DNA of 64,000 nucleotides, from contig WPIO01000052.1 in assembly GCA_009760855.2 (NCBI GenBank), forward strand, positions 1,891,501-1,955,500, read 5' to 3'. The notes under the pieces were generated by a model. That model was given only the letters and a program-made list of their open reading frames with translations, was not told the DNA's origin and searched no databases. The position numbers were made by a program, and so were the translations under genes. Numbering within the stretch: the stretch's first letter is position 1; the number at the start of each line of letters is the position of its first letter. Below, piece after piece: positions 1 to 11,825 of the stretch. Source of the DNA: Cristatella mucedo (lineage: Eukaryota; Bryozoa; Phylactolaemata; Cristatellidae).

Positions 1-257
1 GAGCAACTCCTTACTTAAAATAATACTGCACTTGCAATTTCTAAACTGCTGCTATAATGCTAATTTTAAAATAAAAAGGTACAGCTTTGGTATGCAGCGA
101 GCTTTACCCAAACAACCGGTCACGTGAGGGTTTGGTCTCGGTCTCGTTAGCAGAGTGGGCTTGTGTACCGGAACTCTCTCAGCTCTCAAGAGTCTACCAC
201 CAGACAGACCAGGCAATAGGAGCTTATCGAAGCACCACTTGAAATATTTGTACTCAC

Positions 258-409
258 AACAGCTGCCATTTCTTTGGCTTGCAGCAATCGAGCCAACTTT
301 TTATTAATAGTCTTCTTTTTGGTAACATCACTGTCGTGGTCTTCCTCACAAGAACCTGCTCCATGCAGCAGACTCGAAACTCCTCCAGGCTGATAGTCGT
401 CCATACTGG
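258..409 (-). CDS. Candidate host coding exon, unknown protein
   Basis: I do not recognise the product. On the minus strand a 152-base open segment sits between a good acceptor (pyrimidine-rich stretch ending in CCCTCAG, just above 409) and a good donor (GTGAGTAC, just below 258). It encodes about 50 residues that look like real protein: an acidic and glycine/serine-rich start beginning MDDYQPGG, then a basic helix-prone part with KKKTINKKLARLLQAKEMA. The methionine inside could be an initiator, which would make this a first coding exon with the 5' UTR joined by the acceptor. No partner exon was identified. Splice signals plus composition are the only support, so this remains a prediction. 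Confidence 0.4.
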
Positions 410-1356
410 CTGAGGGAAATGAGCAGCCTACTAGCAAAAACATGGCAGACAAACAATGAGCAACAAAAAAAAATATATAGCAATATATAGCAAATAGCAA
501 TGAGCATGAGTGCACACACTGGAGCGTGACATGCACAACCCCGCGCATGAGTGATGCCATACGAGGGCACCAGCAGCGCAGTACTTGCCTATCCCGACTG
601 CCAGGGAACGTTGGCAGCAGCAGAAAATTCTTGGTGGGGGGCTAATGATCTCATGCTTGGCATAATACATTTACAAGTCCCTCAATTCTCGTTGACCAAC
701 ATAGGCGGCCACTTTTAAGGGGCTGAAAAGCCAAAAATCTATTCTGCCGAGCCATAAAAATGGCCCGTGCCCAAGGCAAGCAACCATGTCACACTGCAGT
801 CACACAGGCCGCATCTGTTGAGACCAGACGCGAATCCTGATGCTTAGTAGCGCCAATGCAATGGCTCAGTCCAAGATCAGTAGATATTCCCACTCCAGTC
901 GAGACACTAGCTTAGCCATACGAGAGCCATAAAAAGTACCAGAACCTAGTCGAAGGAAAGCAGTACAGTAGTGCAACCAGACCAACCACTGGCTGAAGTC
1001 TGTGCATCCATCTCATGCGAGGCTCCCTTAAGCAGCAAGGGCGCCGTCGAAAACCCGAGAGCAAAGGGGCACCTCCAACCCATCGGCTCCCACGGCTTGG
1101 GTATGTACACGGTACACGGTATTGCAACTCGCCCCGGTAAGGGTCGTCGAGGTCAGGAGGTCGACAGGAAGATCAATGGGCAGTCGAGGGCACATACCGA
1201 TTCCCCAAGGTCAGCATATAGGGGGCATCAGTCTTTCGAAAGCTATTCGGAGGTTGACTGGTAACCAACCCATCAGCCACAGCCACTCGGAAGTCTATAA
1301 AAGGGAAGCCAACTTGGCACGATACACTGCCATGACTACCAAGTCCTCGAGGTCCA
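410..1356. other. Intergenic DNA, nothing recognised
   Basis: No splice-bounded coding segment, RNA gene or repeat family was recognised here. The open frames are short and have no family features. Confidence 0.4.
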
Positions 1357-1469
1357 GGTAAATTGGTTGTAGGACATCTCCCCCTGGACGCCCCCCCCCC
1401 GACATTTCCCCCTGGTGGACCTTAGGACATTCCCTATCTTGATGAATGTATAACTAAGAATACAGATAG

Positions 1470-1474
<5 letters not shown>

Positions 1475-1557
<83 letters not shown>

Positions 1558-1570
1558 ATATATATATATG
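1475..1570. repeat. (AT)n microsatellite
   Basis: Near-pure TA dinucleotide tract, with degenerate ATATAT/TCTC continuation to about 1710. It lies inside transposon copy A; copy B has an (AT)n tract in the same relative place. Confidence 0.95.
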
Positions 1571-2082
1571 ATCAAATGATATGTGAATATATGATCTGAG
1601 ATATATATCTGATATATATATATATATCTCTCTCTCTCTCTGATTCTGTTATATGATCAAATGATATATGAATGATATAATGATATACGAACCAGATATA
1701 TATATATATGATGAAATGAAGTTCATGCTCTATTAAAATAAAATCAACTCAGTATAATTTGAAGAATGGATGGATTGGAAGGATGGTTTCTAATGGAGCG
1801 AGCGGCTGGGGCGGTTGCAGCAGCCAGCAGCTGCAGCAGTGGCAAACTATACAGTTCGGTCCCTCGGTAGTTCGGTACTGCTCGACTCCGCCAGGCACTT
1901 ATTCATACCATCAAAGCGGGCACACACTACTGCATGCCGCTCTTTCCTGCAAATGAGCACTAAGCCTCAGAGGTCTACTTAGTATAACTCGAGCTCAAGA
2001 GATCTAGTTTCGCCCTAATACGCACTAATTAAAGCACGGAATAAATACGAGCAAGGGTGGATTTAAACTTCGGAGGCACAGC

Positions 2083-2192
2083 CCACCCTAAAACCTAAAC
2101 CCTAAGCACTAAACACTAAAAACCCTAAATCCTACACAGTAAACCGTAAACCCCTAAACACTAAACCCTAAAACTTAAACCCTAAACCATAT
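2083..2192. repeat. Degenerate CCCTAAA telomere-like array
   Basis: About 110 bases made of variants of CCCTAAA (CCTAAACCCTAA, CACTAAA, CCGTAAA). It is interstitial, imperfect and inside transposon copy A. It resembles the seven-base telomere unit, but the many variants argue for a decayed minisatellite. Confidence 0.7.
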
Positions 2193-2221
2193 ACGGGAAA
2201 TGTCCTACTCCAGAGGGGATG

Positions 2222-3153
2222 ACTTCCTGAAATTAAATGACGATAAAACCGAACTGCTGCTCATAGGACACCCTAAGCGTGTGGCTGGATTAAAAGGCTT
2301 TGCTGTTCTAATAGGTGATGCTATTGTGTGACCTTCACCACGTGCTCGTAATCTAGGTGTCGTGTTCGACAGCTGCCTCGATTTCAAAAGCTTCATTCAG
2401 AAGACTGCCTCTACAGCTAGCCATCACATCCGATCCCTATCCAAGATTAGAAGCTGTCTCCCACAGTGGCTTGTAAAAAATTTAGCTAGCTCTTTAGTTC
2501 TGTCTCGGCTTGATTATTGTAATTCCCTTTTGGCTGGGCTACCAAAGAAAGCTATTATGCCACTACAGCGGACTATGAATATGGCTGCAAGGCTGGTCTT
2601 CAAGTCCCAGCGGTTTGAGCACGTGTCACCTCTACTGAAAGAGCTAGGATGGTTGCCGGTTGAGCAAAGGATACAGAGCAAAGTTCTCACGCTGACCCAC
2701 AAGGCCTGCCACGGCTTGGCTCCTTCGACCTAGCTGAACTGCTGCATCAGTTTCAGCCTGTTCGCGCCCTCAGGTCCTGTGTGGACAATAAATTAGCTGT
2801 CCCATTCCTCCGCTTAAAGACAGTTGGCGACAGAAGCTTTAGCTCTGCAGGTCCTAGACTGTGGAACTCACTTCCACAATTCTTACGCAACGACATCTAC
2901 TCTCCAACTGCCGACTATGGCACATCTTCTTCAGCGGTCCTGAACTGCTACTTCTACGCTACTCACTACCTCAACTGCTCTCCTAACTCTGCTATGCTTC
3001 CCACTTTCTCTTTGTTGCGTGAGACGAAGTCTGTTGGCTACCGAAAGCCGCTTAGGCTGTGAGTGCGCTATACAAAACTCTCCTGCGTAACACCCACATG
3101 GTCTTTATGACTTTGTGGAGTTACTGACGGAGATACATTACATTACATTACAT
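2222..3153 (+). mobile_element. LINE-A (CR1/L2-like) 5'-truncated copy
   Basis: This is the 3' part of a non-LTR retrotransposon. It encodes the region after the reverse transcriptase YADD box ([16 protein letters not shown], then NLGVVFDS and the thumb/C-terminal region) and matches the copy at 61560-63370 almost base for base. It is broken by a stop at about 2328 and a frame change near 2730. The 3' end is GGAGATACATTACATTACATTACAT, an (ATTAC)n tail, after which transposon copy A resumes at 3154. It is therefore a nested, later insertion. Confidence 0.85.
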
Positions 3154-3526
3154 GTGGGGGGGGGGAGGGGCAAACGTCCAGGGGGAATGTCCGTACCCCG
3201 GTAAATTATTAGAATACCGACAGGTCAATTACAGCCAGCAGAAGTGATAAGTTCAGCAGTGTAGCTCCAGCCCCAAAGGTCTCGTCGGGTAACTTGCCAT
3301 CTGCCTGCTACGTGATGATTGGCCACCAACAGGCAGGTACTCGCGATCCAAATAAGAGCTTGCCTTATTAGTAATCAACATTTCTCGGTAGAATATGACC
3401 ACCAAGGGCTCTGGCTGGGAGGAGCAAGGTTTAGAACAGGTAGGATTGTTTTGCTTTCCACTAGAATCAGAACAAGGGTTTTGGCCAAGTCTCAAAACAC
3501 GAGGTATGTTAGTCCGGGTTAAGCAG

Positions 3527-4125
3527 TCGATAATAATAATAATAACACAAACTCAAGTCTCTTTCTAGGCACTTTATATTTGCTGAAAAGGAACGCGATC
3601 GAATGGCTAGTAGTAGTATGCTCGAAAAACAACATGAATGGTTAGGGGGTGACATGCACAGGGTCAGCATGCAAGTGTGGCTAGTGGCAGCATGCACAGT
3701 GTCAGCACGCATAAGCACATGAAGGATGAATCACAGGGACCCACTAAATGCTGTCATAAATAGGTGCGTTTTTAATTTATTTTTAAATGTGGTCAAGCCA
3801 GGGGATGTCGTGACGAAAGTCGGGAGTGAGCTCAAGACCTTCGGAGCATACAAACTAAAGGCACGGTCTCCAAAGGATTTGAGGTTTGTACAAGGTATAG
3901 GTAAACAGTTAGATTCCGAAAAGCGGGTGGTACGCTTAGCCTAATGGGGGAGTAGATCTGATAGGTAGGCTGGAGCCAAAGAATGAAGAGACCTAAAAGT
4001 GAGCGACAAAACCTTGAAGTCCATGCGTTGCTTGACTGGTAGCCAGTGCAGGTCGGCGAGAAGTGGTGCGATGTGGCAACTGCAACGCTCACGACAGACA
4101 AGCTTAGCTGCAGAGTTTTTCACCA
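3527..4125 (-). mobile_element. LINE-B (CR1/L2-like) 3' fragment
   Basis: Minus-strand copy of the 3' end of the LINE at 17395-19232. Residues such as WLQPTYQIYSP and the RERCSCHI block are shared with that copy. It includes the 3' UTR with the repeated 'ccactaaccat...ctgaccctgtgcat' type segments and ends in the (ATT)n tail at 3527-3545. Frames are broken. Confidence 0.8.
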
Positions 4126-6160
4126 GCTGTAAGAAACTAATTGCTCGGTCGATAGCTCAGCCTCATATTTAGCTGAATAAACAGCAGAGGAAATAACCAG
4201 CAGAGCACACGAAAGAATATAGAAAATCCATCCGGCGGGTACACAATTTCATACTCTGACTAGAGTGATTACAGAGTACAATTGGATCGAAACATAAAAC
4301 CCTGTGGATTACTATGCTGTTTTGGTAGACATGTTTTTGGCAATAATTTGAAGACATAACTCTTAGCAAGGTAAATAACAGACCGAGAAGCCACATTCTC
4401 CTGGATCCTAACCTGCAGATGAAGTACTCTCACACTTCACGACTTTAGACGCAGCGAGTCCTACAGCGGGCAATGCTGTATAGCCCATTGCAAGCAGGAG
4501 AAATGGTCAGTAAGTCATATAGTCGATTGTCTCTACCATTCCACCAAAATATAAACTAGGCTGCTAAATCAACTGAACTTTGCTTCTTTTTATTCACAAG
4601 ACGTGAAGGCGATAGTGGCATTCAAGATATGGTAAGACTACATGCTAGTGCATTAGGCACAGACGAGGAGCATAATCTCGACATGAATCGGTCTAGAGCT
4701 TTGCTCACACTACCGACTTTCCTCCTAAATCTGTACCGATTTTGTGCTAATTTCCCTCTGGTTTGGGCTACTACGGCCCCACATCTTGGCGGGAGCCAAA
4801 TCGGCCTGCCGTCATGAAGGAGAAGCTACTTCTACTGCATGCCTCCTAGTTATAATAGCCGACCAATCAAAACCCTGGGGTTTGTCACAGCCGTACATAC
4901 ATGCACGCACTTACATGCACGTATGCACACACCACGGCCAAAATAGCAATGGCTGACGTTCGCAGGCTCGAGTTGTATTGAGGCGTTAAGAACAAGATCA
5001 TGGGATGCTTATTCATTGTAGCCATGGCTTAACCCTTCTCTAAACAGAAGACCTCCCATGCTTCTGTTCATGAAAGCCACTAAAAAAAAAAATATGAAAT
5101 CCATCAACAAAGCTGTAACGCCCCACATTACTTAGCACAGTGCACTTTCCTGAAAATGCTTGTTTATTTGCTCATCTTCCTTTTCTTTATATTCTCCTCG
5201 TGCTACTCTACAATGAGGACTGCAGCGGCGAACTCAACTTCTGCGGTGATGCACGCGGAGGCTTTCCGGGGAAACCCTTTTAAAAAACTAATAAGACTTC
5301 CGAATTAGAGCAGGGCACTGTGCATGGGACTAAGTCGGCCATCAATATTTCCTGAATCGATAGTGTAAACGCCCTAACTAGGGGGAAAGTCGACGTCGGA
5401 AAAGAGGAAAGTCGATAGTGCATACGCAGCTTTACTTTACTTTCGTACCAAAGCACAGTGTGGAGGATTCAAGTGGACAACAGTATGCCCTGGTTGCACA
5501 TTCATACCAAACAGCCGTGAGCCATTTCTCAAAACTCTCGTTCCATCGCTACAATTGAACCAATTGTTCGGACGAATTCACATATCTAAGCTCAGCCACC
5601 ATATTCCGTATCCCGCGACCATCGAAGTCATTGCCGAACAGCTGTCCCAGGGAGTTAAAGCGTAGTACGTTCTAAAATTCAAAAACCATGTGGCTGCTAT
5701 GGACTTTTGGGTATTTAAATGTAGCATTCCTATGGAAAAAAAGCTAATTTTTTGGCACTTTGCTGCATACAAGCACTATCGTGTCTGCACAATCACTGTG
5801 GGCATGAAGGGGGGGGGGGTTTCCTCAACCACCACTGACAGAAGGCCGGCTTCTTCCTGCTTGCTTTAGCACCAAGTTCAACATGCTAGGAGGTCACCAG
5901 TCGGCAGTACCACGAAAGAATGACTGTAGGCTTTCCATGAAAGAAGCTTAAGCAACGCAGACGCGGCAGCGAGCCACAATCTTAAAAAAAGCTTTAAGCG
6001 CATAGAAGTAGGGCTAGTAAACCATGCCAAGAACGCCCTAGGAGAGGAACCCTTCGAGACGACTTTGACCTCAAGATGCTGGCTCTGCAAGGACGATTGC
6101 AGGCTTTGCATGAAAGGGGCTTAAGCAACCGAGAAGTAGAGAAGCCTCTTAAAATGTAAT
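4126..6160. other. Intergenic DNA, nothing recognised
   Basis: Two kilobases with only short unsupported open frames. A poly-G run lies at 5810-5819. I saw no splice-bounded exon, RNA gene or dispersed repeat. Confidence 0.4.
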
Positions 6161-6302
6161 TAAAAAAATATAATTCATTTGTATAGCACCCCAGGAGAAC
6201 TTAATCTCTATTCAGGCACTTAACATATGCCTCCGGGCTCGAGCCCACGACCTCAGCGAGGCCTTGGTCGGGGCGAGCACCTTAACCGCGCGACCAAACC
6301 AC
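6160..6302 (-). mobile_element. SINE2, tRNA-derived
   Basis: Read on the minus strand: a tRNA-like head (GTTTGGTCGCGCGGTTAAGG, then GGGCTCGAGCCC as B box) followed by a tail with AGAGATTAAGTTCTC and TATACAAATGAA. Same family at 12868, 58880 and 63806. The tail resembles the LINE-B 3' end. Confidence 0.8.
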
Positions 6303-6574
6303 AAATCGGCCAGAGCCAAGGAAGACGACATGGTGATACGACTTTTGTCTGAAGATGCTGGCTCTACAGCGACCACGGGGGTCATTCCGGTAGTTGTGTC
6401 AGGCACTGGCAACCACCGCAGACACTGCCACAAGCATTTAGACATTAAACTAGCCAAGTCTACTAAACGAAAGCTTGAAAAGGTCCGGACTAACTGTCCA
6501 TCGACAGGCATATGAAGACTACAGGTCGATCGATCCTAGCAAAGGCTAAGTCTAGCTTCTAAAAAATAATTGTT

Positions 6575-6890
6575 CAATCACAGATGCACAATCCAAAAAT
6601 GCTGATGTCGACAATAAACCATCTCCTCCACCGTTCCCAGGTTAGCTCCTTACCTGATGATCCTTGTGATGATCTAGCCGATCGCTTCTCTCGATTCTTT
6701 GTGCAGAAGATAGACTCAGGGAATCCATCCCTGCGATGACAACCTTTCCCACTAGAATGCTGTTCCTCGGTTCCTGGCTGCGCCCTCAATGTCTGCATTT
6801 AAACAGGTCACCAGTGACGTAGTCCTAAAGCTCGTATCTCAATCAAAGAAGACAACAAGGCCATTCCCAAGCATTTAGACGATGCACCGG
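6575..6890 (+). mobile_element. LINE fragment upstream of the RT domain
   Basis: Encodes in broken frames a stretch such as DDLADRFSRFFVQKIDS and then VTSDVVLKLVSQSKK, the linker found just before the reverse transcriptase in CR1/L2-type ORF2. The related LINE-A copy has FNVSACDVAALIRSSKK at the same place (near 63290). Fragmentary and dead. Confidence 0.55.
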
Positions 6891-7034
6891 AGGCTCGTCA
6901 GACATGGCATATTGAGGAGAGTTAACAAATGCAAGCCTTTGCATAAAAAGCGACACAGAAAAGATCGTCCCAGACGGGTTGGGGATCTGGATAGATATGG
7001 ATACCTCAATCTGGTAAAAAAAAAATGCTGGGGG

Positions 7035-7315
7035 AACGATTGCCACTAGGCAGCAGACAATGACCAGAAGCACACAGCTTATGCATCTAAAAGATTTTAC
7101 TCAGTCGCCAGGTCTAAATTCAGTAGAGCATCTTCGGGAGAGATTAGAGCGCTGCCTGAGGTCAGATTCTGTCTGAGGTCAGATTCTGTCGTTGCCGTGC
7201 CTCCCAAAGAGCTGATGCCGGCTGCAGTGCTGCTGCGTCAACCTTAACTCAGCGACTTGTCAGGAGTTGACAGACTATATGCCGAGGAGAATAAGAGAGG
7301 TAATTAAAAATTGTC
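7035..7315 (+). pseudogene. Tc1-like transposase relic
   Basis: Plus-strand remnants of a Tc1/mariner DDE transposase C-terminal half: DNDQKHTA (normally DNDPKHT, second catalytic aspartate), then SPGLNSVEHLRERLERCLR (normally SPDLNPIEHLW, third catalytic acid) and MPRRIREVI near the C-terminus. At least two frame changes and a 17-base tandem duplication around 7155-7188 break it. No terminal inverted repeats were found. It faces a second relic at 7700-8005. Confidence 0.65.
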
Positions 7316-7699
7316 GAGGCACAAATTTCTATTGAATTATTTACCCAGTCAGTATTGTTACTTGTGCAAGACATTGAGCATGCCGACAGCTATATGGCTG
7401 CACCACGTGGGCTTCACCATACCGTGTGGAACAATACTTCTGCGAAGGGAAAATAGTGAGGTAGAGGCCCCTAGTGCTGCAACTCGATAGTAGTACAGCA
7501 CTTTGGCAGACATGTACACTCAATCACAAAAAATCCTCGTAAGTAAGGCAGCAACTGCAGTGGCTGCTACTCCATTCAGATAATAAGAAGGTCTCGACGA
7601 TGTCAGGCATACTAAAATCGTGTTCAGCACGCAAAACTACTTCTTTGCAGCTAAAATCTACACGTATACTTTTTTTAAGTGTTCACTTATTGTGAAGGC

Positions 7700-8005
7700 A
7701 CCCCATCGCGATTCTTCATCTAGCTAAGCATAGAAGCGACAAGCTTCTCAGCCGTCTCCTCAGCCGGAGTACGTTCTACAGAGCCTGAACTTGGCTGAAA
7801 AGTTCGGCTACATGTGTAAGCCGAACACCCTGCCTCGGCCGATTGTCGATGTCGTCCCATAAACGTTCTATGGGTTTCGATCAGGTGACTGGGTGGGCCA
7901 TTACATTGTACTACACCACATCTGTCCAAAAATAAACTGTACTGGCCTGACAGTGTGCTTAGGCTCGTTATCTTATTGCCAGTTATAACGACCCCCAAGC
8001 GGAGT
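7700..8005 (-). pseudogene. Tc1-like transposase relic
   Basis: Minus-strand remnants of a Tc1-type transposase: DNEPKHTV, then WPTQSPDRNP, and in another frame PIERLWDDIDNRPRQG. These are the second and third catalytic-acid regions of the DDE domain. In-frame stops follow WQ and precede WPTQ, and a frameshift follows RNP. It differs from the plus-strand relic at 7035, so the two are separate copies rather than arms of one palindrome. Confidence 0.75.
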
Positions 8006-8124
8006 ATTTGAGCCTTGACATCCAGCTTGCTTGACCAACAACCGCTTGAGTAGAGTCTCCAGTGCGCTTACGCTTGCTGACACTGTACACGTTACCTCAA
8101 ACCATAGTGAGCTATAAAGAGCCT

Positions 8125-8202
8125 AGAAGAGATCAAGTTCTCTGGGGGCGCTAAAAATTCATACTTTTTGTATTACAATTATTATTATTATTTACATGAT
8201 AC
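8125..8202 (+). repeat. LINE-B 3' tail fragment
   Basis: Contains AGAGATCAAGTTCTCT and the GGGGGCGCT arm, then (ATT)n, matching the LINE-B 3' terminus. Confidence 0.55.
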
Positions 8203-8414
8203 ACAAAACAGCCTGCTTCTAACCGTGGTGCCTGCTGACATAAGTTGATATGCTGGGCAGAGAAAATGATTACATCCAGCTCGTACTGCCTGCCGCCCAC
8301 GCAGCCATAGGAACCACTGCGGCGGTGCCCTACACCTTTAACTCACCCTTCAACGATCGCGGTGTGCATGGCAACAAGAGCCGTGGCTGCATCTGAAATA
8401 CGAGTCCATTACTG

Positions 8415-8535
8415 CACAAGGCGGTCCTTTATTGCCAACTACATGCGGTGGTGATAGGCGTCAAGGGCTCTAGTGCCGCTATACAAATCTGCTGTTACTA
8501 TTATTATTATTACCGATTGCTCAACCATAAAGAGG
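8415..8535 (+). mobile_element. SINE1, 5'-truncated
   Basis: Matches the body of SINE1: GGTCCTTTATTGCC, TGCGGTGGTGATAGGCGT, GCCGCTATACAAA. It lacks the tRNA-like head and continues into an (ATT)n stretch. Confidence 0.7.
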
Positions 8536-9847
8536 TGGGACAGAGTCTCAAACCGTACCAAGTTAGTCCGAGCAGGGTCCAAAACGCTGCAGTTAAGTGG
8601 GCTGAATATTCAGTCACACCACTAATACTTTCATAATTAGGAGCTATCACTTTTTACTCACACGGCCTCTCGGCAGAATTCCGTACAGTAACCAAGTCCA
8701 ACTCCGGACTGAGAACGTTCGCTTAACCCTGTATGTACAAAAATAAAATAATCGTGCAGACATGCATACTATTTGTCCCTTTCAAACTGATCTCGACATA
8801 AACTTGAAAACCAGAGTCAAAAGATACTTACTTACTCTGGTAATAAAGTTGAAGCGTCTAAGCACGACCACCTGGCGTCGGTGTAGCAGAATGGATAACC
8901 ACTGGACTCGCTGTACCACTCTCGGCCATATCCGTTCGTATATTGTAGGCTTCAAGTGACCCACAGGGCGTGACAATTAGATAAGGGTTTCCTAAAACTA
9001 AAAATTCAACTAAATAACTTAATTTACTATGAAATATAACAAGTTATTAACTTCTGTGTTGGTTTTATCAAGCCTAACGATGAAAGTATTTCGTGGAATC
9101 ATAGGATTGATGCTTGCACCTGTACGGCAAAAGCTAACACGACTTCCACTCCCCAGTATCGTAACAAGTATTTTAAACCTAATAGCATTTTTGTGATAGC
9201 TATTATAAAAAGTGCGAGAGTGACTGTCTGACAATTTCTTGAATAAGTGGTCTGTCGTTTGGTTCGCACAGCACACAGAAAAGCCAGCCAATGACCAGCA
9301 CCAGTTTAATCGACGACGCAGGAAGCAGAGGGAATACGACTCCCTTCGCCCCTTACTTCCCCTAGAGTCCTCCCCTTCTCGAACGTGGCTGTACACTGAC
9401 CGACCCCGATGATTTATCCGAGGCGGAACACCGCTTTGCACCGACCGACCCTGATGGTGAATCCACCATCTGTTCACCAGCGGGTTACCGGCCTGTGTCC
9501 CCGCCATACCACAGGCGGAGCACAGCTCTCTCGATGAGGCTCCCAACAGCTGTTCACCAGCGCTTTAGCAGAGGAGCAGTACCGGCCTGCATATAATCAA
9601 CTACATTGTCACAGCTTGAATTTCCACGGACACTACTTTCGCAATTTCCAGTAGCTCTTTTGCTACTCGCGTGCTCACATTTAATTATATGGGAAGCTGC
9701 TGCAGTCTGCCAGGAACGTATAAATTGACCTTCAAAAACTTATTGAAACCTCGTAGAACCTTTTGGTACTCCAAAGAAACTTCTCCATCCCCTATCCCTT
9801 TCTCCTGACACGCTTCCCTTTCAGCATGCGAGAAGTGCCCGGAAAGA

Positions 9848-9920
9848 GGTCCAGTTCTTTGAGAGCGCTACACGAATGTCTTATCATTACTGTTATTCGT
9901 ATTATTATTATCAAGCTGCC
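9848..9920 (+). repeat. LINE-B 3' tail fragment
   Basis: AAAGAGGTCCAGTTCTTTGAGAG then CGCTACACGAATG and an (ATT)n tail; a diverged LINE-B terminus. Confidence 0.5.
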
Positions 9921-9954
9921 CCTAGAAAATTTAGAGCTTTCTCAAAAATATTGT

Positions 9955-10070
9955 CCAAATAATTTCTCCTTAAATTTTATATTTTTATATTTAATTTTAT
10001 ATTATAATTGTTATTAATTTTATTTTTTATGTTTAATTTTTTTTTTAATTTTTAATTTAAATTTGTAGGT
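9955..10070. repeat. AT-rich low-complexity tract
   Basis: Poly-T/A-rich stretch built of variants of ATTTTATATT. Confidence 0.8.
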
Positions 10071-10456
10071 CACTGTGTGATTCTATGGAGCCTTTTTGGC
10101 AGAAAACTGATCACCCAAAAATCTCACACCACTGTTAGCGTGCAGCTGCGGTGCTACGAGCCTTGTAATAAAACTAACATAATAACAGTAATAGTTATGT
10201 TTCTCCTGCATAGCATCATAAGAGCACTAAATATCTAACCAGGCGCTTTACAACTCGCTTCAAGAGATATTATAAATGAAAGTTAATAACAAGAAAGTGT
10301 CGTTTCTCTTACACAAGCCTGCGAAAGCACGCAAATAGCATGCTTAGATCGGTATTTAAAACACGGTTATTTTGCTCAGACCAGCTGAAAAAAGCTCAAA
10401 AGAAGACCTTCTGGGCCGCTGGTAAGTAGGACCCTTGGTTTGTAAATAAAAATTCA

Positions 10457-10620
10457 AGCTGATTTAACAGCCTCCTTTGTATAGCGACTGAAGAGCCCTT
10501 TACGGCTATCACCACCGCTTGCAGTAGCAATAATGGATCGCCCACCGCAGGATCCGAACCCACGACTTTGGAACCGAGCTCGTGAAAAGCAATCGCCTTA
10601 CCTAGTGCGCCATCACGGCT
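10457..10620 (-). mobile_element. SINE1, near full length
   Basis: On the minus strand: head GCCGTGATGGCGCACTAGG (A box), GTGGGTTCGGATCC (B box), then the body GATCCATTATTGCTACTGC, GGTGGTGATAGCCGTAAAGG and the tail AGGAGGCTGTTAAATCAGC. Same architecture at 51942 and 60827. Confidence 0.85.
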
Positions 10621-10784
10621 CACGCTTTGAATTATGCGAATATAAGTACACCAAGCACACAGGAAAAATGACAAGCTCGCTGGGGCGCAGGGAAAGCTGA
10701 GAGGAACAGATTAGTCTTTAGCTTTTCTTCATTAGTTTTTAGAAGCCAGGGAGAAATCTATTTGAATAAGAACTATATTCTATG

Positions 10785-11165
10785 CTTAATAAGGAGCCAG
10801 TAAATTTCAGAAAGAAAGCGGTGCGATGTAGTAGCTATGTTGCTGACGGAAGACCACGCTAGCTGCATAAGGCCATTAAACAGAAGTCCTGAATAAACGG
10901 AGCTGCAATAACCAAGACGAAGTGTCACAAACGCGTGAACTGGTTTGACAGCCGGACTTTGTGTCTAAGCATTCCTTAGTTTTGGCAATGTTCCTCGACT
11001 GAAAGTGGACCTTCTTGCCATAGTAGGAGTCAATATGCCCATCCAGTAACAAGTCGCTTTGGAACAGCACGTATTGATTTCGGACAGACGTCGCGGTACT
11101 TATTCAATTGACTAGCCAATTTCACTGCGAATGTCGGAAGTGATACGAGTGAAAGTTTGCTAGGA
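10785..11165 (-). mobile_element. LINE-B internal fragment
   Basis: Minus strand encodes LFQSDLLLDGHID followed by SRNIAKTKECLDTKS, collinear with LLQSDLSLVDYIS and QHNIAEIRACLERD in the 17.4-19.2 kb LINE-B copy. Diverged and without an intact frame. Confidence 0.6.
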
Positions 11166-11169
11166 TTAG

Positions 11170-11825
11170 AGTGGGCAAACTCTAGCATAATAATAACAAC
11201 AACAAATTTCTCGTAAACTAGAAGCTCCTAATATTACAAGCATCTAAAAATTTAAATATGCTAGCAAGCACGGCAATCATTTTGCCGAATAAACATCACA
11301 TCTGCATAAGTAACAGATCAAGATTACAGGTAAGCAACCGGCTCGCTTAAATGACCATAAACTGAGGAATTACTCTAAAATCCGCTTATAATTGCCAAAC
11401 CCTCAGACCAATTGAGCACTCAAAACTACAGAAATATATGTAGCGATCTATCTAAAAAGGAACGTAGTGAGCAACCATTGCTACGTACGTGCCTCGGAAG
11501 TGAATACCCAATATCAGAAGTGACTAGTTACGAGTTGTTAGACGCTAACAACGGACATGATTAGTTTACTTGCTCGGACATGCTTCGCCAATCACAGCAT
11601 CACGCCCAGAAATATGATCAATACTGCAGCTTTCAGCTTCTAGATAGAGAGTAGCGGATTCTGTGCCCTATAACCTTCTTATCGGCCCTCTCTTAGATGA
11701 GTACCGGCGACTCCTATGCCTAGCAGCAGCAGGGGCGCCCACTGGCCGTCCCGTTATTGCTGAAAACCGTACCATGCCCGGTGTCAATTTTCATTGCAAT
11801 TAGGTGTTGGAATTAGTTCCGGTCT
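11170..11825. other. Intergenic DNA, nothing recognised
   Basis: No recognisable coding exon, RNA or repeat. Confidence 0.35.

Larger units (their letters stand above)
1365..3199 (+). mobile_element. Non-autonomous inverted-repeat DNA transposon, copy A (LINE nested inside)
   Basis: The left end reads GGTTGTAGGACAT followed by CCCCC; the reverse complement of the right end reads GGGGTACGGACAT then CCCCC, so the ends are imperfect terminal inverted repeats. Both ends carry tandem versions of GGACATTTCCCC. Perfect 8-bp direct repeats GGTAAATT flank it (1357-1364 and 3200-3207), as expected for a target-site duplication. The inside holds an (AT)n tract, a degenerate CCCTAAA array and a LINE copy (about 2222-3153) that inserted later. 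A second, inversely oriented copy lies at 52573-53284 and shares about 130 bp of this end, including the stretch TGATGAATGTATAAC. No transposase is present. An 8-bp duplication fits hAT, P or Merlin types; I cannot choose between them. Confidence 0.7.

Noticed and set aside
9019-9546. 175-codon minus-strand frame
   Set aside because: No family features, no splice sites and a low-complexity duplicated DNA segment inside; chance frame.
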